The notes beneath the pieces were generated by a model. It had not been told where the DNA came from. It saw only the letters and a program-made list of their open reading frames with translations, and made no database searches. A DNA stretch of 64,000 nucleotides from Baylisascaris procyonis (taxonomy: Eukaryota; Nematoda; Chromadorea; Rhabditida; Ascarididae): assembly GCA_037389465.1 (NCBI GenBank), contig JAZARR010000048.1, forward strand, positions 1,253,001-1,317,000, written 5' to 3'. The position numbers and the translations under genes were made by a program. Positions 1 to 14,900 of this stretch are shown here, piece by piece. Numbering within the stretch: the stretch's first letter is position 1; each line of letters begins with the position of its first letter.

Positions 1-2934
1 CGAAAGACCCTTCAAGAAATATCTCCGATTCGGCAATATCATAAAGCTACAATCATGCATCAATAAACCATAACCTCAATAAGGAAACGACTGCAACTCA
101 AACACAACAACAAACCCGTTTCTAAGGACCTTCGAGAAATAATGGAATTTTCCAATACACCGAATGTCACAACTTAACGGAGGAAAAAGACAGCAAGGAT
201 ATGGCAACCACCAAACATCGAAGAGAAGAAATCAGCGACGTTAAAAGCAACTTCACCTATACCCACGCCGATAACTTTGTTTCTGAGCAGTAAGAATCAA
301 TGTAGGCTTTTGCAAATTTCAGCAAGAGCAGTCGCTTAGCTAGACTGTTCCCGTCAAGGCTCATTTTAATTAGACCATTTTCATTGAACTTATTTACGTC
401 ATCGCGCACCCATGTAGATTCAATCCGCAAGCTTTGACGGGAATAATCTAACTGAAGTATGATGATCTCGCAAAGCTAACTGCACTCTGAGCGCTAATCC
501 TGGAGGCGCTATTGATATAAAAAAGTGATGAATAATTTGCATTTGGAGATAAAAATTTGCACATAAAAATAAAAAATTTGCAAGTGCATGCACGTAAAAA
601 ACAGCATTCTTGAGTATTTGTCAGATTTTATTTTTGTTGAAGATTCGTTCCAGGAAAACGCACTGCTTCGAAGCTTTCTCACTGTTTGTGGTTATTCCGA
701 CAACCGGCTGGCATTATGGACTAAAATGGAAAAACGCATAGTAACTTCTCTATCAAATGTCTCTATTTATGTTGTACACGTTGACCGAATTAAGAGAACA
801 TCGCCTTTTTTACTGCGATATACTTTATTTGCATTGAAACATTCCTCCATTACGCATTGAAAATAACCGAAAATAACGAATGAAATGGAAGGTCATCCAA
901 CCTGAGAAGGCCGCGCTTTTGTCCTTCATGTGAGGAATACATATCAGAACACTCTTCAACGTTCGAGTAAGCCAGCTTGTTCTCTTTACTCCCTTAAATC
1001 AAATTTTATAATTTAATTCATAAAGACTGCTAAAAAATGTAAAAAATAAAGAGTGGTGTTAATTCGAATAATGGAATGAAAGCATCAAAACATTTATATA
1101 AATGAACATTTTTATTCCAATCAAAACAGTACAAGTAAGATTGTGTAGGTGAAATTTTATACGATTACATGAAACCTGAGAAGAGATAGGAGATAAATGT
1201 AGGTTTATAGTAGTCGTATTGCTTTGGTTAACATCAATGCATTCATCAGCAATCATTGACCACCAGCCGTACCTACGGGTACCTGGTAATAGTGATTTGA
1301 TGAAAATAAAGGAAATTAAAAAAAAAAATTCACACTGAATGGTTATGGAGCTTTTTTACGGGAACGAATGTACCCATAATAAATCAACAGCCGACAGAGT
1401 GAGAATACTATGTGGATTCCTCCCATAGTTCAACTCAATAAACCTATTCACGACAGCAAACATAAAAAATGACCTGTCCCATGCTATGGAAGGGGAATGC
1501 TCAAATTTGATATTCCATTTTACCCATAGCAGCTAATCGTCTACCTTAATCCACCGAAATGATTGCAATTGTGAAAACGATTCGAAATGGTTAATTCAAT
1601 GCATGCAATAATTTATTACACTCCTATCAGCATTGATAACAATAGACGCACTGAGGTGATAATGGCTGCATCGCGGTGTTTAAATGATTACAAATGTGGT
1701 CATAGGTGAAGTTGCCACTGCAAATCCATCTTGAATATTTGGCAATTTCAGACGCAGGGAAATTATTGAAAGAGATTTCATACTCACTAGTTTCTATGTA
1801 AATCCGTTTATATCGGTTTCACTGAACTTCTGCAATGATGTCAACACAAGCCGAGACAGGGGAGAGGAAACAACCTGTTCGATTTATTGCTGCAGGAAGC
1901 AACGATTTCCCTATTGCGCTGTTGCGTTCGCAGCGGCAACTTCGCCATGGTCGTGGTTGTGCTCGAATTAGCGCACTCAGTGAATGTTGTGAGGCTGTCG
2001 CTTATTGTTCCCGATCCCGACGGTGCAACTCATATTCGTCACTAATTTATGTGCAGCTCGCAACACTTTTGACTCTCACCTTCCTGTTGAATTACATGTA
2101 GACTAACTTATAAAAAAGTAGTCTCTTGCGAACTGTTGTGTTGTATCACTTTAACTAATGAGGTTCAACTCTTTCAGTGCTCTGTATTTATTTATTTATG
2201 ATGCATAAATATGAAGTAAATAGTAAATAACATCAAATAAAAGTGAACAGCTTCCAAACGATCTTATGTGAACACATCCCCAGCCTATAACATCTCAAAT
2301 AACATAACAGCCGCAATCGTAGTGTGAGCGGCACAAAAAAAAAAAACCGCTCACTCTGTCCTTTTGCTTAGTATTTTTATGATTTGCTTAGATGTCATAC
2401 TCACCCACTCGGCACCCCCATGCTATCTCTCATATGAACAGGAATAAAGTTCACGCAAATCGTCTCTCAACCTGAGTCTTACTCTTCCCCGTCCCCTTCT
2501 CCCTTAATGATTACAGAATTGCTCGTAGTTACTAAAATAGATGGAAGTAGAAGCAAAGATGGTAACTGATATACATCTGATTTAACGTAATGAACAAAGG
2601 TCGCACGAATCTTTTGATGATACTACTGGTGGCATTTAGAATCATTTGATATTGATAGAGGGGGAATAAAGACAGAAAAGTTGTATTTCCCAACGTTCTT
2701 GTTACTATGTAAAAATGCGGATCGGTCATTCGTTATTCTCTTCACACCTCAATAATGACCTTTAAGGTATCTCTGTTTTAGAAGTTTTCCATCCATGCGA
2801 ATGCATTCTGCGTTTCACCTGTCGTCCCATCGTCGTCGTTATCATCCAGACGGTTGCCTCTAGTGCTGTTGTCGATTATAGCCCCTGTCTGTTGACAACG
2901 GTATACGGCGAAGCTCAAAAGAACAAGCAACAAG
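1..2934. other. Upstream region, no gene recognised
   Basis: AT-rich sequence with scattered short ORFs (for example 588-860 and 1835-2101) that show no recognisable family, no splice structure and no repeat organisation. It presumably contains the promoter and 5' UTR of the Sec10 gene that starts at 2935, but I see no convincing TATA box or trans-splice acceptor immediately before that ATG. Confidence 0.5.
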
Positions 2935-5900
2935 ATGACGAATCAGTATTTTTCCACTTATGTACAAGATTTGGAGCAGGTGAGATAATTCAACATCTGT
3001 TTGCCTTATTTGAAACATTTACATTATACACCCATTATAGGCTGATCGAGGCAGACGTGGTGAACGCTGTAAAGGGTGGATGGATTAAATGGTTGATCGC
3101 ATTAGAGAGCAGCAGTGTTTGAGCCTGTTCTGTTATTGTTGTCCTGTTCCTATCGAAGCATTTTTATAGACGAAGGGAGGGGGAAGGCAATTATGCAGAT
3201 GAGGGAGGTGGCATATTATCATAGCCACTTTTTCAGCGATACCTTAGCAATTCCTCGCATGATTAGGAATTATCTCCCATTACATTATTCGCCAGCCGTG
3301 ACTCACTAATCATGATGCCTGATGAGCGTGAAAAAGTCTTCCACTCCCTTCCCGTATAGTTGTTGCGGGAACGAAGTTGCGGTCTTTTGGCATCGTTTTC
3401 ACTTCATCTCCACTTTCGACTTGTCTTATTCTTGTACGAAGGGACCTATCTGTATCGTTCACTTCGCGACCCATCTCTCGATCATACGATTCTACAAACA
3501 TATTTAGAGCAGATCGCTGATTTGTCAAAAAAGTCACAACTTCAGGTTTCAGCAGAAACGTGTCAGGTCTTTTAATCTGAATACCGGCATGAGCCATTCC
3601 TTTGGTTAAAGACAAAAGTATTGACGATTGCAGAAGGTCGTTGTTGAGATCTCGGCTATAAGATAATGTGCGACATGAATTTTATTCTTCGTGTATTTGA
3701 GAGCTGTGCGTATGCATATCAATTTTCGAAGTGCTGCCCCCTTCTTATATTCACTGCATCAGGAATGCTTTGTATTTATTGTCGGTGTTCTCTTGTGTGC
3801 TGCAGCTCCATTCAATCGCCTAATAGACGTGTAGAAATATATGTGATAAATGTGCAAAGGCATTGTATCCGAGAAGTATTCCCGTCAAATTTAAACACTC
3901 ATCTAATCCTTGTTAAGAGTCTCTTCTGGAAATTTATCAATTCCCGAGCTTGGAATATTGAAGAATATTGTTCCATTTAATTGTTGTGTTAAGTAACTTG
4001 TTCACACCGGAGCAATCCAAGAAGGGATTGAGGCTGAACAGGGCGTTTGCGCCTCGTTGAACGTAACAGTGAAGGAGAGAGGATCTCATAGCGTGAACTG
4101 CCCCTTCTTGCTCATTCCGCGACCCTATCTCAATATTTGCATATATTGATGTGGTGCACGTGGATCTGCGTATTTCAATAAGTGTTTATACTAAAACATA
4201 AAGGAACCATTCGATGCGATCGATTTTGTGGAACGTTTGGCATGGCGTTTAACAGGTGGCAATGATGATATTGATGTTCTCGACTTGAAGATAAAATTCG
4301 AAGAGGAAATCGGAAATCTGCAGATGCTTAGCGACCAATTTCAGGTGACTATTTCTGTGCTTTATTGAACGTCTTGCAAAACACAGTCATTTCTTATAGT
4401 GTGCGAAACATGACAAAGAGTCAGCTTTCCCTCTTTCTTTTATCGAACTTCAACAATCCTTTATACGATTTCTGTTGGTGGAATGTGAGAAGAGGGGGAG
4501 GAGTCCTTGGCTTTTGGCGAAAAATATCGTAAATGACAAAGAATAAAAAATTAAGATGAGTGAGAAGATACTGGCATGAAAAAATTCGCGACTCAGAGAT
4601 TTGCATATTATGGGTGTCATCTGTCTTTTGATCGCATGAATTGTTAATGAAGTGTGTAATGCGTCCACCAGACGGAAACCACTTGATAAGCCAGTCATAT
4701 GCACTAGAAGAGCGTTTACTTGTGATACTGCTGGAAGTTCGCTAGAGTTGAGTACCATGCTCTCTCCTTTGCTATTCTTGCTTTTAGAGAACCAAATGTT
4801 ATTTGAAACCATGACTTAGCAAAACATTTCTCTTAAAGAAATGACGCAAGTAAAAGAGCGCCGTAAACGGTGGAACGTAGTATCTGCTTTGTAGCGAGCA
4901 CCTCCTTCAGTATAAGAAATAGCATTGAACTACCTTTGGTGGACTGTCACAGAAATATAGGTTTTCAGTGACTCTGCGAAATTAACTTTTTGGTATTAGA
5001 TTTGATGAGTATTGCTGCAACATCAAAAGTAGTTTGATGCAGGAAGTTGTTAGCATTGATCCAAAAATTGAGATGCTCTTTGACGTCGTGGGCAAAGGCA
5101 GACCGCAGCTTTTTTCTTACTAAGCAGTTGCCAATCGCAAGAAGGGCTTATGTGAGGTGTTGAAGTTTTTTGGCAGCATTCTGAAAGTAGGCTGATCCTT
5201 ACTGTCGTTTTTAAGATACGTGCTGGATTCACCAAGCAAAGGCCAAAAGGAAAAGCCAATGTCTCATCCTGCAAAATTCACTTTCTTTATAAAGTAAACA
5301 TTTTTCTCACTGGAGCAGTTTGAATTGGGACCCTCAGAAAATGGGAAATTTTGAGGACTCATGAAACGATGAGATCGCAGAGGGAAACGAGTTTATTATA
5401 GAATAGATCTGAGCCTCCACATTGTAAATTTCGATGCAATCGGTGAAGTTGATCTCTTGTTGTATTATTGTAAGAATTAGGGCGTCGAAAATACAGGAAT
5501 TTATCATTACGATATGGTGCAGTGATGAGTGCTTATGACAGAACGAACATTTATGTGAGGGATAGCAACGGGAATGCAGTTTGTTGGCATGGGGCACTCA
5601 TTGACTCTCATCTTTGATACTACTTCATTTCGTTCATTCTCTTCCGTTTGTTCGATTCATAGAATCAGTGGACATTGTTCGTGTTGATGTGATACGAATC
5701 GACGAACTCTTCTCAGTGAATATTTTATTCAGTCAAAAATTGGCTCGTTGGAGCAACAATGCAATAGCGATAAAAGGGATTATTTGGACACGTTGCACAG
5801 ACTACATGATCAGAATGCAGATGCACTCGATAAGCTGAAGGTTCGTTCATTTGGGAGTTTGAATGACGGCGAGGGACCTTTTGTTCACCGTTTGGGGATG

Positions 5901-8900
5901 GATGGGCTCTACCCTCTTGGCCGAGAAAATAAAAACGGGAATCTATAAGGTGTTCCTAGCATTTCACTGCCCTCCCTGCCCTACCCCATTTCCCGACTCC
6001 CGATATGTCCATTTTCGGACGATCTGGGCATACTTTCAGATCTCGTCATGAACAAACCCTTTAAGACAAGTAGATGGTCCGATCCCACCACTGTTTTGTG
6101 ATACAAAGGTGCTATCCTCTTTGGGCACAGTTGACGTTCCTGTTGGAGATCATCAGCTGTATTATTGCATGCATTTCTTAAAGAACTTTTTTTATCTCTC
6201 CTCGTAAGAGATCTGATTCCGCCCCTGTGTATTCATAATTTTTGCCTTTTGCCTCCACTCTCTCCAAATGTCTCATATTCTTTTCATTTCATTCATATGC
6301 AGCCATGTTTTCATCTTCGCAATGTGTTTTCAGTTGATCTATCCATCTGCCTCTTATATCAACTCCAAGTCCATTGCAATATACCGAAGGAATTCCATAG
6401 ATGGGGCATCCTGTGAACCCAAATTCCAGAAAATACCCCTATAATCGGCGAAGTTGTTTAATCTCGCTACGATGTCGATGTGGTCGCCTCCTCAAAAATT
6501 CTCGGATTGATGCTGAACGTAGTAAGCATATCATTCCATTACGAAATGCCAATCTCTATTTAAATAATCTATTGAAAATGTAATATTAATTTAGCAATTG
6601 GATAGCACAATGCAGTCGGTATCAACAAAGGTTGTTCACTTGGGCGATCAACTCGAAAGTGTTCATGTGCCAAGAGCGCGTGCCAATGAGGCGTTGCAGT
6701 TGATCAAACACTTCGATGAGTTTCTTGCTGATCAACCACTCAGCTCAGAGATATTCACCGATCCTGATCGAGTAGGCATTACTTGTACACTCACTTTTGT
6801 TGGAATGCCTATTAAATAATAGATATATGAGTGATACTTATCTGCTTGCTTTGATAATATCCAACATTGCTTAGAGATCACAATTAAGCAAACATATATG
6901 ATTTCGGAAACATCGAACACTTAACGAAGTGCATTTCTTGCTTTGTGAAAAATGTTTTCGAGCAATTCGGATGATTAACTTAAGTCGGTTTTTATTTCTG
7001 AGTAAGTATGCTAGTCATACTCTCATAACTTTAGCAAACCCTTAAGATTTATTTGTTCTCGAAAAGGATGCGAATTGCATCTCTTTTTTGTGTTTTTGCT
7101 TTCCAACTTAGAGAAGCGATGTCTACGATATGTGGTCACCTACTCGTAACATAATAACTCGTGCTTGCCATGTTCATACTGCTGCAGTGCACACCGCAAA
7201 TACCTATAAATTAACGTTTCCTAACAAACTTATATAGGCACTGAACAACAAAATATAGAAGAGGCACCTCTGCTTGGTACATGTAGCTGCTTGCAAGTTC
7301 ACTGCAGGAAGTACACAGCATTCGTGTTTTGTGTTTATGGTCATTAGGAAATGCTTTGTTCCTCTTTTAGTTGTTGGAGTCGGCCGCAATGATTCAGAAA
7401 CTCTCGTCGATTTCTCAAGAACTATCCAAGGAGAAATACAGTACGGTGCAGATTCGAATCGCCCACAAATACGACGAGATAGAACGTTTGATGATCGAGG
7501 AATTCGTCAGAGCACATAGGCTTGGTGACCGACAAAGGATGAAGCGTATTGCGGCAATCCTTTCCGAATTCAAGGCTCGTTTATAATTGTATGTCGAGGA
7601 AGAATAATAATACACATTTCTCAATGGTCAAATTGTCCATTCATATAGGAACTCGGTTTTATTATTCGTAATGTTATTTAGCTGGGTGGAGCACCAATAT
7701 AGAGTACATGTTTCGTTCTCCTTTCCATCACACCGTTTGAAGTAGTCTCAGAAAGCGCTTATGACGTGTTTTCGGATGTTAGGGTCTCACTGGAGGTTGA
7801 GGTTTGCGGTGTATATGCTATTTCATCTGCTTACTCTAACATTTGCTTTGATTGATTTCATTCACCTGAGTTTCTTTCTCATAATTATATGTGTTCGGTA
7901 GAATCGCATAAATTTCAATCTTTCTATAGGGATTGGGGTGGGCGCTAATAAATATTTACATTCGCCGAAGTTTGCATAAACCACTCATTTTGAATCGTAG
8001 GACTTATGGACAAAACTTTATTTTTGGAGAAGCATCATTTACAAGGAAGAGACTTATAAAACCGACAATTGAGGTGAATTCATATGTGAACCTTTCATCT
8101 CTCATTATTTGTCTACATTTCTTTCAGCAGACGAATTTTTGCATATAGCGCAAATTATTTCACATTCTCCTCCAGTATATTCCAAATATCGTACTTATGA
8201 AAATGGTGAGTGTCACGATAAACCGTAATGGAGGAAAGAGAGCTCGCAGAATTTGGCATCATATAGGGGTACTCTTATGTTTAAATAAATATGACAAAGG
8301 TTTTGCATACGACCAGAATTATTACTTAAGAACAAGGATCAGCAATATTCAACCATCGAGAAAGCGATATTAATTGTATGAATTGCTATAGCTAGGTACA
8401 TGAGTTGTAGAGAGAATTTTCACATTCGCAAGCAGATGTCTTTGTGATCAATTGATAAAGTCGAAAATAAATTCAAATTTTTTTCAAAAAAAATTTTTTT
8501 TTTCTTCACATTTTCATGAATCACTCATGCAGTATATGGCTATCGGTCTGTATCGCCCAGTTCGATGCACCCCCTTCGCTTATAGGAGGGAATGTTCTAG
8601 AATAAGCTTTTATACAGCTTCGTTTCATATTATTGTTTTTTTATTCTATTGCAAACTTCTGTTTAAAAAGAGTTAATGATTGTTAATACATCTTAAGGGG
8701 TATTCGCAATGTTTGGATGCATTTGTGGAACATATGCAAATCAATGCTTTCCGTGGTGCAAATGTATTCGACGACATGTTGACATTGTGTCAGAAAACAC
8801 AGCCAATGTTGAATGAAATATTTCCCAATCCTCAACAAGTGATGTCAAAATTGGTGTTAAACTTCTTTCACGGTAAACTTCAGGTGCGTTCTTTCCTCCA

Positions 8901-11900
8901 TTATTTTTTCTTTAGAATAAAGGGCATAGCTCTTTGGCTAAATGGAACGATGATGATCTAAATGATCAATAATTTTATGTATGAAAAATTGGATCAAGTG
9001 AAGCATAGAGAGTTTCGTTTTTATCAATTGCATCAGTTATTTCCTCATAGGAACTAGACAACTTTTTGAAAAGTTGGCTAAAAACTGGTGGGAGAGGAAG
9101 TTGAGATGAGGGAAAGAGGAAGGTGGAAAGATCGAATGCTAATCTGCATTCTGTTTCCTCTCCTTGGCGAGCTTATATCAGCAAAATATATGACCTTTAT
9201 GAACGTCAGCACGGCATTCTTTCATTTCGCGTAGTTCTTCATTAGACTGCCATTGTGCTTACATAGTGCCATTGTTAACATGAACCGTATGCAAATTCAG
9301 GAGACGTTATCAACAAAATTGAGCGATGCAGAAAATGATCTCGACAGCTATTTGTCCAATCTCTATGACCTATATTCACGGTGAGGTTCATAAGTTATTG
9401 TTGCAATCGGCGCATTTGTCAGCTGTGGTCTCGAATAAGCTAACATTGTTTAAACGAACATTCAGTTTTTATATACATGGTCTTTTTGCATGAGTATATA
9501 TTCGCAACATTTTATAGCCTATCCAACATAGCCTTTTTCTTAGTTTGCATGTTTTCGGTATTCCCAGTTGAAAATCAACATACAAACGGCTTTCCTTACT
9601 CCTCAAGTCATATTGTTGACCGTACTCTCATAAATGTTTAAATGGATTGGCGGTATTGAAACACTGCCAACTCGCATTAGAGGTGGTGAAGAGAGAACTT
9701 TGTTTGCGTAGTAAATCGAAGATCGGTCGCTAACGATCAGTAATTTAAAAAGCAACCTAATGTTTAATAAATAATGGCAGTTGCAGTCTGGTCTTTTCTA
9801 ATCTCAGCAAATAATAAATAGATTTATTAAAAAGTAGCCCCATTAATCGACTCTTTAGTAAGAAATTAAAAAGTATTAAATATGCCGTGCTGACGAATTG
9901 CGTATAAATATTCAGCACGATAACATATAGCAAGCAGAGGTGCACTTCACAAAAACTCAAGAAAGAGAAAGTGCAGTGGACATATTTCTGTGTGAAAACC
10001 AGTAATATGGTTCAAAAAAGAGAAGTGATTAGTGATGAAATTTGTTTTGAACAGAGATCTTTCTAGTGGATAATCACCAATAGTTCCCATAATGTAGACA
10101 AAACGATTGAGGCAATAAAAGTGTGGACATGTTTTTGTAACACAAAGAAATACCGTTGTTTCCGCATACTTTCTGCATATGTGCTCTATCTAATTGCAGT
10201 ACGCAAAAGTTGGTGAATAGTCTGTCATTGTTCAAAGTCGCCGGTTCTGATGTACACTTTCTACCGGCACTTGTGCACTCTGTATTTGCACGATACTTGG
10301 AAAGCTATCCTAAGTAAGTTCTATTTCCACTCGACCCTTCTTACTCAAAAGTTTTACTTTTCTGAAGAGAATGGCCGCTGTTGCTGTAACTACCGATTAG
10401 TGAGTCTTGGTTGACCTTGATTGAACCTGTGTTTTAAAACTGATGGTTTTGCTGTTTCTAAACATTGCTGATAGTCTATCATTATTGCAGATACGAGCAA
10501 CAGTTTTTATGTGAGCAGTGCAAAGGTGTTCTGAATCGATTTTATGAGTCGAAAGGTCATCATAAAAAACAGATAACAAGCGGCGGGTTCGTTTTTTTTT
10601 GTTCTCTAACTCACAGAGGTTAAGATGAGGTTAGAGACTCAACTGACTACTTTATAACTGAATTTATTGCAAGGGAATGTGGTTGGGAAAAAATGCTTCA
10701 AAAGAATGTATTCAAGATTATCTATGCAAAAGAGTGCTTGAATAAGACTTGTTTAGAGTGATCCAAATGTCAGAACAAGAGTATTTCCGTCATTACGAAT
10801 AGAGCTACTTTGCTTGGTTAACTGAGTTTCTTAAAATATTTATTGGTGATAAATGAAGATTGTTGCGAGGAATGTCAAAAAGTGAAAAGATTATTTGCAG
10901 ACTTCAGGATTTGAAACGCGATATTCAGGCTCGTTTGTTGAATGTTGATACGTATGGCGGAGAGACGTTTCTTTCAGAGGAGTTGGCCATAAACATTCTC
11001 CAAGAAACAAAGAACGCTTTCCAACGATGTCATTTGGTTTGTCCTATTTCTTCTAGTCTCCTTTTTTCGTTGATAAATTTGTTAAAATAGGTTTTTGCGT
11101 CTAAGGGTGGTAGTGTATGAACAAAGTATGTGACACATCCAATGAAATTACTGATGATATGGGTTATACATTTGTGCTAAAATGTATATTAAACAATAAA
11201 ATTTATAAAACGACAATCTTTTTTATTCGTTCTACGTGCATTTGCGTTACCGCCTAAGAAACGAGGCAATTCTTTAACTGATATGTTATTAACTCAAAAA
11301 GTTGGCTGATAAGCCAAAACTGAGCAAGCATTTCGCATACTGACTGTTAATATAGGCATTATGGAAGCAAAAAAGCGGAAGTAATTTCGAATGAAGTATT
11401 CTTTGTACACAAAAGTTGGAGCTGTACGTTTGATTAAATGTCAAGAGAGACATAATAAAGTTTACTATTTTATCGACGACTATTGTTGGGATAACAGCCT
11501 TACTTAAGATATATGCGATGTATTTCTGTTCAAAACTGTAGTTTAGCACATAGCAAGGTACAGCAGATATATATAGAGGGAATATAAAATTGACATGACT
11601 GCGGTGCACAGTAAGCCGGGTGAGATAAATCAGCAATCGTTTTATCAACACTACACTAGAGTGTGTGTGTACTTTGATGTGCACTTTTGGTGCATTGCTA
11701 TCAAATAACATGCATCGTTCTAAATTCGACCATCGTTTTTCAGCGCTAACCTCAAAATGTGCATAGATCATTGTTCCACCATCGCATCATAGTTGTCACC
11801 TCAAAACCCGTGCATTGTGATACCAATATTTTATAGCTATATTCATCTGGCCATATATCAATTGTGGTGATTCGCTGTTTCTTTAGTTTGATTAGTTTGC

Positions 11901-14900
11901 AGTTGTGCGAAAAGGACGAGGCGTCGAAAATGAGTGAAACGATATTTGATATTCTTATTCGTTATCTTTATACGGAGCATGTCGATTATGCCATCGACTT
12001 ATCCCTTGCTGGTTTGTTGCTCTTTTATATGGGTCATCGAGAGTGGAGAGAAGGGCATATGGAAAAGTATCTTCATCACCTCACATTATTTACTGTCTAG
12101 CATGCACGAAGCACTGAAGTTGTCGTTCGCAATAATTCGTTGCCGAGAATATGCGAAGCCGAGTTCTCTTCTTTACTTTTTCGTCGTGTTTGTTATACAT
12201 TCGTGGAAATGCCGAACATGATCTCAGTAACATGAAAAGTTGTCGGCGTTTTATTCACACTCAGAGACATAGTGTCAATGATCGATGTATACAAGACTGT
12301 TCACGTCCTCATAATATTTCACCTATCGGTTTGTATTTTAAAGATCTATGAATCTAGGACATTAACAGCGATACTTAACTTAATGATGGGACTTTGCATT
12401 GAAATGACACTGAAATCGACCGTGATTGTTAGGTATATCACTTGCGGAACCCAAGTCGGAGCCACCAAATTACTTCTTCTCAGTTGTGCAGCAGGCAGGT
12501 GCCATCACACATCTCTTCGCCAAACAGTATGAAGACTCTATATATCCGTTGATCAAGTTTGTTTTCCTTCCATTTCCGTTGTTTAACTTACATGTGAATC
12601 ATACACACTCTAAGTGAGGTTGAGTTATCACTATACATGGTTGAGCTAATTGGTGCGTTAACGACGTAATGAATGCGTTAGCAGCATTGACGAACAAATT
12701 TTGCAGTTGATACGATATGAAAGAGAATAATTCGTAGAGTTCTTTTTTGTAAGGAATAACGTTGCGACATCTGCTGTAATTGTGCTTTCCTTGATTCCCT
12801 CTGCCCCTTTCCCATCATTAAACCCATCCTACTAGACAGCTGATGCGTGAAATTTAGTGTTGTATGCCGCTTCTAGTTATAAAATGTTAAAATGTTTTAG
12901 CAAATATGCATATCGAAGTGTTTGGGATATTACTTTGCGTTGGCATTTTCTTCGTTGGCTCAATAGGAAAAGAGAAGATGAGAATGATGCGTTGTGTAGA
13001 TATGCAGCCAAAGTATCGTCATTCCTTATGAATGCTTGTATTTGATGAGGCACCCATGGAGACATATGTTACACTGAATGGCGGCATGCAACAAAATGGT
13101 TTTGCAGACAGTCGACTGCAGAGTAATTATTAGAATGGGATTCTAATTGAACAATGCCAAATCGCAGCAGACCATACCCCAATTGAGATCAATCAGTCGC
13201 AGATTTCGGGTTTCTCGATGGATAACTTGTAATCAGATACTAATAGAGAGTGGTGTTAACTGAAAATGCGACGATTTTAAAGTAAACCACTCTTTCCTTC
13301 TAAGCATGAAATTATGCTTGCGTGTGCTTCTAATTCGAGCTTATTGAGTGAGTCAGTAATTTTGACCTCAAATGTATGAGAGAAATTTGCAGAACCCGGA
13401 AGGGAAAAGAGATATTCCCATCAATGGATATTGCTTGAAATGCTTTTATTCCCATGCTGACTTACTGCGCAGTATTTTCCAAAATGTTCGCAAAGTTTGC
13501 TTGTTTATTGGCAAATCTTTTCCAATGCACTCATCACTACTTTGAAAATGAAGTCTCCTGTTCAGCGAGCCAATTGCAGACATTTTCTTGAGGCAAATTT
13601 TCTTGTGGAAACAAGTTTTCCTTGAACGAGTTTCTAGTACTATTTAAGAACTGCCCAATAGTTAAAAGTAACGTAGATAATTACAAGTAACGATTGTTGT
13701 GGAGGGGGCGTTTACTAATAGAGAGCCGATTGAGGGATACACAAGTGGAAGTGAGTTGTACGAAGAAGCGAGACGACTGTCTTCATAGCGTTGAAGGACG
13801 CCTCAATCTTGGACTGGAAAGGCAGTTGAATGCGTTAATTGGGTACGTACGTTTTCTGCTGTCAAGTGAACAAAAGAAATCTGACTTCCGTCCGGATGAT
13901 GAGAATCAGCAGATCACCGTTATGTCAAGTGTGAGTGCAGTTTTGCTTCATTTATTTCGATGTGCTTAGCATTATTCCGGGAGCGAGCCTTGTTGAACTT
14001 ATCTACTACAAATGCCAAGTGCGCATTCCCCTGCTGTCCTTTGCCTCTTCCTCCATATCCACCTCCCTCCCTTTTGCTATTTTCCAAGGAAGCCATTGTT
14101 TGTGCAACAGTGGAAAATTTGGTTTGTCGATATTCTGGTCACTGTCTTATAAAATGTTTTCCTCCCTTCCGTTCGTCCGCTGCACAAAGAGAAGAAAAAG
14201 AAGCTGTTATGTCCACAATCGGCGACTTCTAAAGAGGAGCTGATTTTCGAATATATTTGAAGTGTGCATCACGTTCCAGAAATGCGAGTTTAGTCTGTAT
14301 TCTCAGTATATTTTCCCTTTGTAGTTACATTTTTACCTTACTTCCTTTGAAGTGATATTTCAGCTGCATCGGTGTACTACATCTCCATCGAAATCAATTT
14401 GTTGGTCCGTTAAGAGTGTGCTGGTTATGTTGAACGCCTTCATGGCTCAAATCTAAAGGGCTCTTTTAGTTGCCCGACTAGAGGCATTCGTCAGTTATTC
14501 CTGCCATCAAAGTAGCGCATCTGTATACTGTCATACTCGGCCCCCTTAGAGATGCAATCCGCTTGAAAGCAGTTAAAGTGCAGTTATGGGTCTGCAGTTA
14601 CTAGTATAGGTCGTTTGCTTTCCTGTATTTTAGTCTGTGCCGTACTCTCTTGAGCATGAGTCCGCGAGCTTATAAAATTCTATAGCATTGCTATCGAAAG
14701 CGGGGACTAATGTTAATGAAAGGAAAGAGGAATTTTTATTTGAGATGGTCTTTCGAATCTTCCCCAATTCTCAAAATCGTACTTACGTCGCACTTCTGCC
14801 TTCCTTGCGCTATTTTTTCTTTTGCTGTTTTGAACACTGAATCACTTATATGTTGAATGGGACAAGAAGACGAAGAGGGTAAAGGTTTTGGCTGTGTAAA

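Noticed and set aside
3310..3615. 101-codon - strand ORF inside sec-10 intron 1
   Set aside because: It overlaps open frames on the other strand, has no recognisable family, and sits in an intron.
12433..12617. ORF extending past 12556
   Set aside because: Only 12433-12556 is Sec10 exon sequence. The rest is intron read-through beyond a GTTTGT donor.
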